The translations under genes and the position numbers were made by a program. Under the pieces are notes generated by a model, which saw only the letters and a program-made list of their open reading frames with translations, was not told the origin of the DNA and did no database searches. From contig CM054177.1 in the NCBI GenBank assembly GCA_028829895.1, positions 50,949,664 to 51,013,663 on the forward strand: a stretch of 64,000 bases of DNA. The letters are read 5' to 3'. This stretch comes from Sinotaia quadrata. Taxonomy: Eukaryota; Mollusca; Gastropoda; Architaenioglossa; Viviparidae. Shown here piece by piece: positions 50,568 to 62,649 of the stretch. Each line of letters opens with the position of its first letter. The first letter of the stretch is position 1.

Positions 50568-50923
50568 GTAAATTTTCCTTTTATTGTTTAATTATCATCA
50601 TCATCATCATCATCATCATCTCTAAAATAAATAGCAGTACAAAGGGGAAAAAGGCTATTATTATGGCTCATGAAACTTATTCTTCATCGTAATTATTCCT
50701 ATTCTAGAACAGTTAGATTTGTCCAATATTTAATGAGACGATAATCTTTTACTACATCGAGACACTTCATTAATTTAACTGTTAAGTCTCATTCATTTCA
50801 AATTATAAATGCTTATTATTAGTAGAGTATTAGTATCAAAACTAACTACAAAAAGAGAAAGCACAAGCCTTCTAAAATTAGAAACAGTCACTTCATAACT
50901 GAGTCAGTGATCTATCCTATCTG

Positions 50924-50989
<66 letters not shown>

Positions 50990-53900
50990 CATACATATAT
51001 TCCAAATACTTCTGTCTGTATATCGATGTATCTATTCATTCAACCAATTTGATACTCATTATGACCTTGGTAGAGTTTTCAATATTGTCATGACAACATG
51101 ACCTTGACTCGTTTGCTGTGAAAATTGTTGTACAAAATGACGTTTTATTGTGAAAATTGTTGTACAACATGACCTTGGCTCTTTTACTGTGAAAAGTATT
51201 GTGTAACATCACCTTGGCTTATTTGTTGTGACAAATGATGTATAACATTACCTTGACTCTTTTTGCTGTGAATATTGTTGTGTAACATTACCTTGGCTCA
51301 TTTGTCGTGACAATTGATGTGCCTTGACCCTTGCAGGCATGGCATTGTTAGCAGTGCGGACTACTTCGTCCTAGGACTCTCCTTCAGTGATTTTATAACA
51401 GGGGTCGGACTTGTCTTTTCCTTGGCAAACATCCTGGAAATCGATCATTTGGGGAGAACGTGGTGCCTTTTCCAGGTCATAATTGCTATGCATTGCTGCC
51501 AGATTACTGCGCAAACGTCAAATATTCGATTAATCATTGACTCTCATTGTCATTAAAGAATAACTATTAACTGTTATCATCATTTTTATAATAATGTAGG
51601 CGCAGCGTAGGCAGGCGCTGCTAATCTAGGCGCTTCCGAAACACGGGTGCCAGGGACACGTCTATTGCTTTGACGCACGCAGCAACAAACTTAGTCATAG
51701 GTCCTCGGTTTTATTATAAGCACATATTTAAAAACAATGGCTTCATCTCAGACAGACGGGAGATAATTAGTTTTATTATACACATGTGTACGATTATAAT
51801 GACTTCATCACAGGCAGACGGGAGATAATTATTTAAGTGTGTACAGTTATAATGACTTCATAAATAAAGGGAGGTATTCGATTCACTATGCGTATCTATA
51901 CAATAATAATTAATTGCTTCCTCACAGAAGGGATATTAAAGTTGGCTTTCAGACCTAACCTAATCGGCTTTACTATACACATGTATACAGTAATAAAGAC
52001 TTTAATGATATTATCAGCTTTACAACAATACTGGTGTGGCAGAGTAAATTTGCCTGTCCCTATTTCTAGATTTAATTGTTATATAAAATGGTAAATTGTC
52101 GAAGTGTCCCGACCTTGGTCACTCCTTATGATGGTATTTTTGTAAGTTTCAATGTTGAATAAACAACTCGAGTTGAGAATATGCTAGATATTGATGATAT
52201 AATGCAAACCAGTTCCAACTAGATGAGTATTTTTTTTGGTTATCCAATGGTTAAGATTTATGGGAACGAATTAAAAAATTTACCTGCTGTAGAGAATTCT
52301 ATTGTCTAATCACTCAGAGTTTGAAAGGCGGACCTTAGCTTAAGGGTGAGTTAAGTGAATGATTAAGAGAGAATGGACTTAGAAATATTTCATGCCTTTT
52401 GCTATTGCTATGTTATACGTCTTTACCTAGGCATCTATTATGTGAGTAGACTATCATTTGTATAAAGATACTCAATATAGTATGCTAAACACTTGACATT
52501 GTGTGTGTGTGTGTGTGTGTGCGTGTGCGTGCGTGCGTGCGTGTGTGCGTGCGTGCTTGTGTTTATCGGGCTAATAAATACTGTTGCAGGAAACTGTAAG
52601 TTGAGACTTGAACATAAGAGAGAGTGGAGTTAAAGATGAATAAAATGAAAACTTAGCATTTGTTTCCGGATTATATTTTACAGGGAATAAGCAGCCTTTC
52701 CTTGTTTTACCGGAATCTCCTGGTTTATTGATTATAAATCACTTTGACCATGGTAGATGTGAGAAGTATCCATCACAGTGTGTAAATGTAAGGAATACAC
52801 TGCACTCCATTGGCAAAGTATGCTGACTACTTTGAGCAATTTCTGGTACAATGAAGTTACTAGAAATTTGCTACAATTGTTGTTATGCCTGAGGGAGCTA
52901 ATAAGACAGAGTAAAAAATGGCCTCGAAAGAAAAGCGGCTAGTCAGGGTTCTACAAAATAGGAAGGGAAACATGAAATTGACAGTAATAACGTGAACAAT
53001 AAACTTGTGATTTTGTTATGAAAAGTGTGTAAAAAGACTATTCTGGCTTTGCCTAGACAAGGTTGCAGAGAAACTATTATCAGTTATCTCTAATAACTCC
53101 ATTTCTATTTTTTTAATAAGAACTATCCTGTGATTTTGTATTGACACAATCTCTAGAATTGTGTTCTAGGATATAAGACTGTATAGGTATTAAAACTTGT
53201 TTCATGGAAATATTGATGTCAAGTAATCTTTTTCGTTGTATTTTTTTATATGTATATTTGATTGTTGATTTAATAAATTTATTTTTAAATTTATTGATCT
53301 TCTCACACATATTGATAACCTTATGTTTGAGAAGAAAGTGGGTGGATGGGGGTCGCTAAATATAGATTAAAAGACGGATTTTTCTTCTCCTTTAGTAAGA
53401 CGTTTTCCACCTAAGGAAATATTGTGTGATGGTAAATGTTTGTCTTTAATGTTGTGGAAGAGAGAAAATGTGTACAGCAACCACATATCTACCAAGTGAG
53501 AGAGACAAGTGGTGTCTGCTGGAGAATTATTAATAACATGTAATTTATTAATAATAACCATCAAATAGGTGACATTAGCATCACGACTGGCTTCCTTTAC
53601 AATAGATGTGACATAATTGACAATACTATACTCATATATACATTATAATAGTTTCATCACAAGGGGGAGATAATCACCTTTAGCATTCACATCTACACAA
53701 TAATAATGGCTTCCTCAAACATATGTGACATAATTGGCATTCATGTACAATAACAATGACTTCATTACACACTGAAGGGAGATATCAGTAATAATGGCTT
53801 CATCAAAAATAATTGCTTTCTCAAACAGACGTGATATATTTCTTCTTAACTCTATTTTATGTGTAGTTATTCGTTATGTTATTATTTAACTTTCTTCTCG

Positions 53901-56900
53901 AACTGCTCCTTTGATCTGGTTTGTTGCTAATCTGACGCATTTAAACTCTGCAGGTGTGCTTACTTCAGTCCAGTCTACTTTGTTCATCATTCTTCATGTC
54001 CATGGTAACGATAGATCGTTATGTATGGATTGTCTTTCCATTCGTCCACGAGCGTTGGTGTACAGAATGCTTGCCTCCCTTGTTGTGTTTTATCATGTTC
54101 GCTGTTGCTTTCACAATCGGCCTCTTACCATTGACTGGCTCTGGCAGTATCGACACTGGAAACTACCAGACCTGCATTTATATAGAAGCAAGTACAGTGG
54201 ATTTAGAGTACAGACTAGAGAACAACTAACTTTCTTTTTAAAATTGTTGTTGCGTAAGTACAAGTACAGTAGATTTACAGCGTAAACTACAGAACAGATT
54301 ATATTTTACATTATTTTTTTCCTTTTTTGCTTAAATTTAAGTGCAGTGGGTTCAGAGTGCAGACTACAGAACACTGTAGCTATATTTTTTGCTAGTGAAC
54401 ATCTTTTTTATTTTTTGGGTAAATACAAATACAGTGGGTTCAGAGTACAGACTATAAAACATTTTCATCTAACTTTTCCCTTTTTCTGTAAATTCAAGTA
54501 CAATGGGTGTAGACTGCAGAACACGTTAATGTATTCTTTACATGTTTCTTTTGTATGTAAATACAAGTACATAGATTTAGAAACAGATTAGTAAACACAA
54601 TTCACTTTTTTTTTTGGCTAGAGAACATTTTATCTTTTTCTTTTTCACGCAAATACAAGTACACTTGATTGTTGAGCGCAGACAAGTGAAAACGTTCCTT
54701 TTCTTTTTAAGAAGTGTTCACTTGTCTGCTGTCTACAACCTACTGTTTTGATTTTGACGTAACACTAGTTTCACAATCTTAACAAATACAGGCAGAGTCA
54801 TAAAATCAATATCTCACTGAATCAATAAATATGTCATAAAAGTCAAGATATAGCACTTTCAAATATAATGTTAATCCTAAAATGTTTCATTAATTAAAAA
54901 TAAACTAAAACATTTCGAATATTCAGTCCACACAGTTACAATGTATCCAGAGTTATAGTTCTATCAATAAACATTATTATAATGTAGAAAAGTCAGAATT
55001 CTGTCAATGCACATTATTAACAGAATAATGTCAATATAAATTATTACAATGTAGACAAAAGTCAGATATCTATCAATACACATTATTAACAGAATAGTGT
55101 CATATAAATTATTACAATGTAGACAAAAGTCAGAAATCTATCAATACACATTATCACAATGTATCCAAAGTCAGAATTCTGTCATACACAAAATTACAAT
55201 GTAGACAAAGTCAAAATTCTATCAATACACATTATTACAATGTAGCCAAAGTAGGAATTTTATCAATACACATTATTACAATGTAGCCAATATAAGAATT
55301 CTATCAATACTCATTATAAAACAAGCACCACTCTTTTTTTTCTCTTTCTTTTGTTTTTATGTTTCTATCACTTGGAACAGCGACATCAATGATTGTTACT
55401 GTTCTGTTGGACTTATTGAGAACTACAATGTCTGGTCTTGCAGGAATCACCCGATCCGTTCTTATCTCGAAGTCCCACAGTATTTTGACTTCTTCTGTTT
55501 CGGTGACTGCTTCTGGTTGGTGCATCCATGCTCTTTCTGGGGTTTTTATGCCATAGTTCTCACACAGATTTCTATGTATGTGTTTTGTCACTTCATTGTG
55601 TCGTTTGGTGTATTCTGTTCCAGCCAGAACCTGACATCCAGATAGTTTGTAATCTGTTGTATCATCCATGGATTTGCAGAGTCTACATTTGTAATCATTT
55701 GAAATTTTCATGATTTTCGTTTTGTGTGATTTGGTGTTGAGTGCTTGATCTTGTGCAGCAGTTATGAGTGCTTCTGTTTCTACTTTCAATCCTGCCTCTT
55801 TCAACCATTTGTACGTTGATTGCTTTATTGATATTTCGTCGGCTTATCGTACATACTGGCCATACAGAGGTTTCTGACTCCATATATGTGCTAGTTCTTG
55901 CTTCGTTGTTTTCTTCCATGTTTCTTTGTCTGTTTCTGGGGGGTGGAATAGTCCACTCATCTTTACAGCTTCTATCAGTGGATCATCTTTGTTGTTATTC
56001 CAGATGTAGTCCTCAAGGCCAATGACTTCTCCTTCACTGACATGTTTGATTTTCTTGAGACCTTGGCCTCCCATTTTTCGAGATACATAGAGCCTGTCTA
56101 CGTCTGCTTTGGGGTGTATGTTTTGTCTTGTTTTAAAGGGGCTGAATTCTCAGTTGTATGTTTTGTCTTGTTTTGAAGGGGTTGGATTCTCAGTTGTATG
56201 TTTTGTCTTGTTTTGAAAGGGTTGGATTCTCAGTTGTGTGTTTTGTCTTGTTTTGAAGGGGTTGGATTCTCAATTGTATGTTTGGTTCTTCATGTCCATA
56301 GAAATGTGAGGTTTGTGTCGAGGTGTGTAGAAAGCAACGGTTGTCAACGAAAGCCCACGAAGGCAGGAGAGACAGCCCAGAGTAAAAGACCACTAAAAAT
56401 AACTTCTGTGTTTCTTTACTTGCTTCCGAATATCAATTACAGCTAATGCATAAGAATTATCTAATCCTTAAAGTATATAACGAAACTGGCCATGAGGGTG
56501 CTTTAATGCACAACTCTTTATAATAATATTTACTCTAATAATAATTAATAATATTATATATTTAATAATAATAATATTTACTCTAAATGATTAAACCTAA
56601 AATAAAATAAAATCTGTGTTGGCGGGTTAAAAAAAAAACATTTTCACATATATGAATAATAAAATATGCAAATTCAATTGCAATAGTCATCATATAGAAA
56701 TACAACACGACATTACGTTTCATTTAGTAAATGGTTTTCTCTTGTAGATGGACCTTGTGTGAACTGCAGAGACAAATTTCTGAATAAAATAAGATGTAGT
56801 TCTTTGCTGTTCATTTTACCATCATCATCTCAAACTATATCTCTAGCTAGTGCAGTAATTTGCAGAATGTGTCCATATACCTATGGTTTACTTTATTCGA

Positions 56901-59900
56901 GCTGTTAATGTAGTAATTATTTCAAATAAAGTTATGATTGTGTGTCTTCTTTCAATCATTTGCTTTGTACTTTATAGCAGACTATTTTATTTTATAATAT
57001 TTCTTTGATATGAATTACTATTATTTGTTCTTTAACCTTTTCACTTTAAGCTCTCATGCTAATTAGTATGAGTCGTGGTGTAGTTCCAATTTCTTAAATA
57101 TCTTAAACGATACTAATATTTATTTAGTAAACTAGTTTTATATTCATTGTCATTTCAGGTCATCAGACGAGAAGTGGTGTATTTTATATATACCCTTATA
57201 ATATTGCCAGTCATAATAATAGTTATTCTATATCTGCAAATATTCAAAGTGGCGAAGCAGCACATCCATATTATTGCTATGGCCCGCGGGAAGCAAGGTC
57301 ATATTCCCCGTAACCGCTACATTAAGATGCTTTTTTTAATGGCGGGACTGTACTTCATTTTTTATATTCCTGCAGGTATTTAACCTCATTACATAGAACT
57401 ACTTTATAGTACCATTAAATGATTTATTAGTATTACTGTTGTTACTTTTAGTAGTAGTAGTAGTAGTAGTAGTAACAGTAGTAGTAGTAGTAGTAGCAGT
57501 AGTAGTAAAGAAGTAATATTGTTACTGCTTCTACTTCGTCTTTCTCTTTTTCTCTCTCTCTCTTTAATATTTTTTCTCTTTTCTTTTCGATCTTATTTTT
57601 AATTTACCGTGTCTGGTAGACATCTGGCCTACTACGCAAACGCATAACTTCTTAGATCCCTTAGTTTTCAAAAATTGCAAAGAGTGAACATCAAAACATA
57701 TAAGTCAGACAAATGCTCACACAAAATGTCATGGTCTGAAACACTGTGCTGAAAATGTGATGATGTGTAGCATTTTTGTATGTCATGGTCTGAAACACTG
57801 TGCTGAAAATGTGATAATATGTAGCCGTGACAAAGTAAATTTGCCTATCCCTATTTAAAATGTAATTGTTATATATATTGCTAAATTGTCGAAGTGACCC
57901 AACTTTGGGCACTCCTTATGATGGTATTTTTGTAATTGTCAGAGTTCGAGTAAACAACTCAAGTTGAGAATAGGATAGAAAATGCTAATGCAATCCAAAC
58001 CACACAATTATTACAATTACTACTTCTAATTTGTAAGCATACCCCAAAGACTTATTCCTATCAGTCATGATTGTGTTGGGTGTTCCTTTTTACCGTCTGT
58101 TGCAGCCGTAATGGTGCCAGCGGTTGACTTCAACTGGGGAAATTTGGCGAATATGAATGACGTCAAGCGGCGGTCCATTCTGCACATGTCTGCACTTCTT
58201 CTCCTTTGTAACTCTATTGCCAATCCTATTATATACGCATTTAAAATAGATACCGTCAAGGTGAGAATGTCTGCACTCCTTCTCCTTTGTAACTCTATTG
58301 CCAATCCAATTATATACGCGTTTAAAATAGGTACCGTCAAGGTGAGAATGTCTGCACTTCTTCTCCTTTGTAACTCTATTGCCAATCCAATTATATACGC
58401 GTTTAAAATAGATATCGTCAAGGTGAGAATGTCTGTCTCCTCACTTTTTGATAACAAGCCATTTTGAATACTTCCTCACAATTTTTAATAACAAACCACT
58501 CTGAACACTTCCTCACGTTCTTAATAACAAACCACTCTGAACACTTTCTCACGTTCTTAATAACAAACCACTCTGAACACTTTCTCACGTTCTTAATAAC
58601 AAACCACTCTGAACACTTCCTCACGTTCTTAATAACAAACCACTCTGAACACTTTCTCACGTTCTTAATAACAAACCACTCTGAACACTTTCTCACGTTC
58701 TTAATAACAAACCACTCTGAACACTTTCTCTCGTTTTTAATAATAAACTACTCTGAACACTTTTCATATTTTTAATAACACTTTCTCACGTTTTTAATAA
58801 TAATCCACTCTTAATACTTTCTCTCTTTTAACACAAGATCACTGTGAACACTTTCTCATTTTGTCTGGAACACTTATTTAGGCAGATTTACCCCATACCT
58901 GACAGCAGGGCTACTTCTTTTTCCATACCTGACTGAGAAGGCCTACATTTATCCCGTACTTAATTGAGTAGGTCTACATTTATCCCGTAATTATTTGAGT
59001 AGGTCTACATTTATCCCGTACTTAATTGAGTAGGTCTACATTTATCCCGTACTTAATTGAGTAGGTCTACATTTATCCCGTACCTGATAGAGTAGGCCTA
59101 CATTTATCCATACCTGACAGATTAGGCCTACATTTATTCCTTACCATACAGAGTAGGCCTAGATTTAATCCAATCCTGAGTAGGCCTTCGTTTAGCCAGT
59201 ACCTTGATGAGTATACTGACATCAAATGTTTGAATAGGCCTACATTTATCCTGATGTGTATATTTAACCAAACATGAGTAGGCCACGTGTATCTTCTACA
59301 TGGCTCATGCCTAGCCGAGTACATTTCATCCATCCAAGCTAAGTATATGATTGCATATACCTACATTTATTTCGTTCTTACGTGTATACATGAATACATT
59401 AATCCAGTACCTTGCTGAATGCATTTACCAAATACCTGATTCATGAATTGTATCTTCAAACTGTACAAGAAACAAATGCATGGTTCCTAACGTTATCTAT
59501 TTCGGAAGGGTAATATTTTGTGTTTTTCAGACATGTTACTTATTCTGCGATATTTTCCTTTCTCAAACATGTCATATGACAATGCACATCCCTTTGTTAC
59601 TGGTTATGATTATTATTATTATTATGCCTCTTTCCACGACTTCTGTTTGACTGTCGGTTGTGATCCAAGGTCTCGGAATCTTACCAAGATTCTGGGAGAT
59701 CCAAGGTTTTACGGAGGATGTGGGCACTTCCGAGGAGCGCTGCTTTGAGTAGTGGGAGCGAGTCTTTGGTTTCCGGGGAGTTTATTCAGGTAGCCTTCCA
59801 ATTCAGATGTTATGTTCCCCAAGGCTCCTATCACTGTAGGTATCACTTCTGCTTTTACATTACAGGATTTCTAATATGAGGTGTTGGTATTTTTCTATTT

Positions 59901-61123
59901 TTCCTCTTTCTTTTGTTTTTATGTTTCTATCACTTGGAACAGCGACATCAATGATTGTTACTGTTCTGTTGGACTTATTGAGAACTACAATGTCTGGTCT
60001 TGTGCAGGAATCACTATTATTATTATTAATAATAATAATAATAATCATTCATAACTAGTTACGAGTGGAGAAATCGTAATTTATGTTATTAATAATTCTC
60101 CCAGGGGACACCACTCGTCTCTCACTTGGCGGATTATACCGTGTAGTGAAAGTCTTCTCTCTTCCACAATAATAAGACGGACGTTTTACTGTCACACAAT
60201 ACTCCCGTAGGTGGAAACTTCTTACTAAAGGGGTAATAACAAAAATCTGTCTTTTACTTACATTTAACTATTATTCTAACATACGGCTTTAATATATGCG
60301 CAGAAAGGTTAATAAATGTATTAAATCAACAATAAAATATACACCATATGAATATAATAAAAATGGCATTGACATTTACATCACAACAAAATTGATTAAA
60401 CTTTAGACACTTATTAACTTCATCCTAGCATAGACAACAGCAGTCAACTTAACATGTATAGGGGGAACCATCCAGAACTTCATATGCACTATCAAATCAC
60501 ATCACAAATATTGTTTCTGAATCTACATGTGCTCTAGCTAAGCATACCATGAAGAAAGTTCAAACTCTTCATGAATTCTTGAGACCAAACTCAAGCCTCG
60601 CTATCCATCATATGCCTCTCAAAATGAATTCACCATAGACCCTACAATGTTTCGGTCTTTTCAATATGGCGGACGTTTGACAACAGCGAATTTGCCCTTG
60701 TGTCCTCTCCATACATACTAATTAAGGGTCTTATTTAGCTGTTATTCTTATTACTATTATGCCTAGTGAAATTAATTTTTATAAACGCATCAGATTTTTC
60801 TCTTTAAGTGTGTGGATCCATCAAAAAGTATCGCAGTGGTTGAAGATTAAGATCATATGACAAACAAACAACATATAATTACATCAAAAGGTATCCCAAT
60901 GGTTGAAGATTAAGATCATATGACAAACAAACAACATATAATTACATCAAGACCAAACTACATTCTTTCAATTATACAATGTCTCCACATTTGAAGCAAA
61001 CTGATATTTTCCTTTCAGGACCGTGTAAAAAGGATATTAGGTTATCCAATGGCGAACATGCAGGGCTTAAGTGATACGTTACACTCCAAATCAAAACAAA
61101 AAGTAAGGCAGTCCTTGTGGTGA
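50437..61123 (+). CDS. Class A (rhodopsin-like) G-protein-coupled receptor
   Basis: Six exons (50437-50567, 51337-51475, 53954-about 54196, 57159-57375, 58106-58260, 61019-61123) give about 329 aa. The N-terminus has NET (possible glycosylation). Landmarks are N34 of TM1 (MNGF), D62 of TM2 (LSFSDF), C87 at the start of TM3, IDRY at 110-113, ECL2 cysteine C164 (QTCIY), TM5 with LPVIII, a short basic ICL3, TM6 with FYIP where CWxP is usual, NPIIY at 283-287, and a helix-8-like DRVKRILGY. The ligand class is not recognised. The exon 3 donor is uncertain: phase 0 at 54196 (gtggat) is weak, and gtacag at 54207 is an alternative if the next exon begins at a later AG. TM7 is triplicated in frame downstream of exon 5. 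It encodes a plasma-membrane signalling receptor and is unrelated in sequence to its MSP130-like neighbours. Confidence 0.82.
50921..50990. repeat. (TATC)n microsatellite
   Basis: About 17 units in GPCR intron 1. Confidence 0.95.
51080..51330. repeat. Repeat running into the acceptor of GPCR exon 2
   Basis: Six degenerate copies, 38-45 bp, of aacatgaccttggctctttt / gctgtgaaaattgttgt. The last element ccttgacccttgcag is the real splice acceptor. Confidence 0.75.
51337..51475 (+). CDS. GPCR exon 2 (TM2)
   Basis: 139 nt, acceptor cccttgcag, donor gtcata, phase 2 to 0. It encodes YFVLGLSFSDFITGVGLVFS with the TM2 Asp, and ends TWCLFQ with the TM3 cysteine. Confidence 0.83.
51700..53900. other. 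GPCR intron 2, low-copy repeats
   Basis: Loose repeats of ataatgacttcatcacaggc / agacgggagataat near 51710-51860 and again near 53630-53800; a (TG/CG)n run at 52500-52560. No gene seen. Confidence 0.6.
52035..52210 (+). repeat. Dispersed about 175-bp repeat, copy 1
   Basis: Shares agtaaatttgcctgtcccta, ctccttatgatggtattttt and aaacaactcgagttgagaat with 57821-58000 at similar spacing. A 35-bp part also occurs at 513-550. Class unknown. Confidence 0.75.
53954..54196 (+). CDS. GPCR exon 3 (TM3-TM4, ECL2)
   Basis: Acceptor ctctgcag. It encodes FFMSMVTIDRYVWIVFPFVH, a TM4 (LLCFIMFAVAFTIGLLP) and QTCIYIEAST. The 3' boundary is uncertain by about 10-15 nt (see the gene entry). A degenerate tandem repeat of the exon end follows. 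Confidence 0.78.
54180..54670. repeat. Donor-region-seeded repeat after GPCR exon 3
   Basis: Six to seven degenerate copies, 50-80 bp, of aagtacagtggatttagagt / acagacta; the first copy is the exon 3 end itself. Confidence 0.78.
54900..55315. repeat. About 45-bp degenerate minisatellite
   Basis: Eight or more copies of caatacacattattacaatg / tagacaaagtcagaattcta, ending at the LINE fragment. Confidence 0.88.
55316..56128 (-). pseudogene. R2-like LINE fragment: end of RT region and restriction-like endonuclease
   Basis: Minus strand: DRLYVSRKMGGQGLKKIKH, then IWSQKPLYGQYVR, an in-frame stop, a short out-of-frame patch, then a cysteine/histidine segment (YKCRLCKS ... HNEVTKHIHRNLC) and RPDIVVLNKSNRTVTIIDVA, the P-D...D-x-A catalytic core of the restriction-like endonuclease. 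It is truncated at both ends and broken by at least one stop; it is a relic within an intron of the GPCR gene. Confidence 0.75.
56117..56285. repeat. 41-bp minisatellite at the LINE edge
   Basis: Four copies of gtatgttttgtcttgttttg / aaggggttggattctcagtt beginning at the truncated end of the R2-like fragment. Confidence 0.93.
57159..57375 (+). CDS. GPCR exon 4 (TM5-TM6)
   Basis: 217 nt, acceptor catttcag, donor gtattt, phase 0 to 1. It encodes REVVYFIYTLIILPVIIIVI, a basic ICL3, and KMLFLMAGLYFIFYIPAG. Confidence 0.83.
57450..57510. repeat. (GTA)n microsatellite
   Basis: About 20 units with GCA/ACA interruptions. Confidence 0.93.
57821..58000 (+). repeat. Dispersed about 175-bp repeat, copy 2
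   Basis: Same family and orientation as 52035-52210; the two flank GPCR exons 3 and 4. Confidence 0.75.
58106..58260 (+). CDS. GPCR exon 5 (TM7)
   Basis: 155 nt, acceptor gttgcag, donor gtgaga, phase 1 to 0. It encodes MSALLLLCNSIANPIIYAFK (TM7, NPxxY). Two further 81-nt in-frame copies with their own donors follow to 58422. Confidence 0.83.
58180..58432 (+). repeat. In-frame 81-bp triplication of the TM7 exon end
   Basis: Three units of atgtctgcacttcttctcct ... accgtcaag|gtgaga. Each carries a full NPIIY segment and its own donor, open across all three (27 codons per unit). Confidence 0.95.
58470..58800. repeat. 36-bp minisatellite
   Basis: Eight to nine copies of ttaataacaaaccactctga / acactttctcacgttc directly after the TM7 triplication. 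Confidence 0.94.
58930..59260. repeat. About 31-bp degenerate minisatellite
   Basis: Roughly nine copies of gagtaggtctacatttatcc / cgtacttaatt. Confidence 0.88.
59636..60010 (-). pseudogene. R2-like LINE 3' fragment
   Basis: Minus strand: RPDIVVLNKSNRTVTIIDVA, VPSDRNIKTKE, then YQHLILEIL and, after frame damage, ELEGYLNKLPGNQRLAP and ILRKTLDLPESW-like text. It overlaps both other fragments, so all three are one family. (AAT/ATT)n tracts lie at both edges. It is in the GPCR's last intron. Confidence 0.72.
60826..60958. repeat. 66-bp tandem duplication
   Basis: Two copies of tggttgaagattaagatcat / atgacaaacaaacaacatat. The stretch 60060-60820 shows nothing recognisable. Confidence 0.9.
61019..61123 (+). 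CDS. GPCR terminal exon (helix 8 and tail)
   Basis: Acceptor tcctttcag, phase 0. It encodes DRVKRILGYPMANMQGLSDT and a short basic tail, TGA at 61121-61123. A strong donor (gtaagg, 61103) could instead splice to a short in-frame exon at 62650-62691 (METNYPSPLQR, TAA). AATAAA at 61368 favours this exon being terminal. Confidence 0.6.
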   Translation, partial: DRVKRILGYPMANMQGLSDTLHSKSKQKVRQSLW

Positions 61124-61367
61124 GTTGCTTTGGCTTCCCAAACTAAATATTTATCATTGATGGAAAGTAAATTAAGAATAATAAGAAATTATCATGTATA
61201 TATCATATATATGATGTCTGTTTATTTGATGCCTACCATAACTCGATGTAGACAAGAATTCGATAAAACATTAAATTTTTTTCTTTATCATATAACAGGT
61301 TAACACATGACTATTGTCTGAAATAACGCATATTTGCGTGTATGTGAAAGGCTGTGTGGTGTGTCTC

Positions 61368-61373
61368 AATAAA
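61368..61373 (+). promoter_or_regulatory. Candidate poly(A) signal of the GPCR gene
   Basis: AATAAA 245 nt after the TGA. Confidence 0.4.
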
Positions 61374-61804
61374 GTGCGTGCATATGAACGTCAATTAAGC
61401 AAGTGCTTTACGTGCGTGCGTGCGTGCGTGCGTGTATGGAGTAAGTGTAAAGGCATACTTTCGAAGAGATGATAAATAAATAGAACAGATTACTGCTAGC
61501 TATTGTAGCAGTAATGTATGGGGTAGGTCTACAATACGTAAAAGGATAGGTCATGTTTTTACCTGTAAATCTAGAAATAAGGTCACACGCGAGGAACCGA
61601 AGGTATAAAAGAGAATTTTTTAAAAATGAACTCTTTGTTTCATGGGAACATTCAGAGAATCACATAAGAAATCAAATTGCAACACGTTTGACACCAGTTT
61701 AAAATGACGCTGTTATTTGTCATATCACACATTTTTGTCGTAAATATTTTGACCAGGAAACGAAATGAAGAAGAAGAATATTACAGATTAGACTTTTTAT
61801 GACG

Positions 61805-62135
61805 ATATGAAAAGTTTAAGTGTGCTAGGTGAAATGTATGATTGTAAAGCGTGATTAATAATACTATTGTTGAGTTTGTAAGATGTGTGAATTTAAAACA
61901 TGATTAATAGTACTATTGTTGAATTTGTAAGATGTGTGATTGTAAAGCGTGATTAATAATACTATTTTTGAATTGTAAGATGTGTGATTGTAAAGCGTGA
62001 TTAATAATACTATTGTTGAGTTTGTAAGATGTATGAATGTGAATTTAAAACATGATTAATAGTACTATTGTTGAATTTGTAAGATGTGTGATTGTAACGC
62101 GTGATTAATAACACTATTGTTGAGTTTGTAAGATG
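61805..62135. repeat. About 50-bp minisatellite
   Basis: Six copies of gtgtgattgtaaagcgtgat / taataatactattgttga. Confidence 0.92.
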
Positions 62136-62204
62136 AAGATGACATGTGGCTGTAGTGCCGTGAAATAATTTTCAATGTCAAAGATAATAAATCATAGTCG
62201 TTTT

Positions 62205-62600
62205 ATTTGATATGAGTGGTTTTTTTTACTCTTGTTCTCGTTTGTAGCAATTTTATTTTATATGGGTGTTTTTTTTTTACTCTTGTTCTCGTTTGTAGCA
62301 ATTTTATTTTATATGGGTGTTTTTTTTTACTCTTGTTCTCGTTTGTAGCAATTTTATTTTATATGGGTGGTTTTTTTACTCTTGTTCTCGTTTGTAGCAA
62401 TTTTATTTTATATGGGTTTTTTTTTTTACTCTTGTTCTCGTTTGTAGCAATTTTATTTTATATGGGTGTTTTTTCACTCTTGTTCTCTTCTGTAGCAATT
62501 TTATTTGATATGGGTGGTGTTTACTCTTGTTCTCTTCTGTAGCAATTTTACTTGATTTGGGTGATTTTTTTACTCTTGTTCTCTTCTGTAGCAATTTCAA
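62205..62600. repeat. About 50-bp minisatellite
   Basis: Eight copies of tttttactcttgttctcgtt / tgtagcaattttattttata. Confidence 0.94.
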
Positions 62601-62649
62601 AGATACACGAGTAAAGTATCAATAGAAGCCCCCCTTTCTTTTCTGCCAG

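Noticed and set aside
51595..51720. GC-rich patch as a tRNA or SINE head
   Set aside because: No cloverleaf or clear A/B box could be traced.
53911..54285. A 124-aa frame overlapping GPCR exon 3
   Set aside because: Alternative frame of the same DNA; the frame with IDRY and TM4 is the receptor.
58418..58775. Frames repeating SEWFVIKN / NHSEHFLTF
   Set aside because: 36-bp minisatellite translations.
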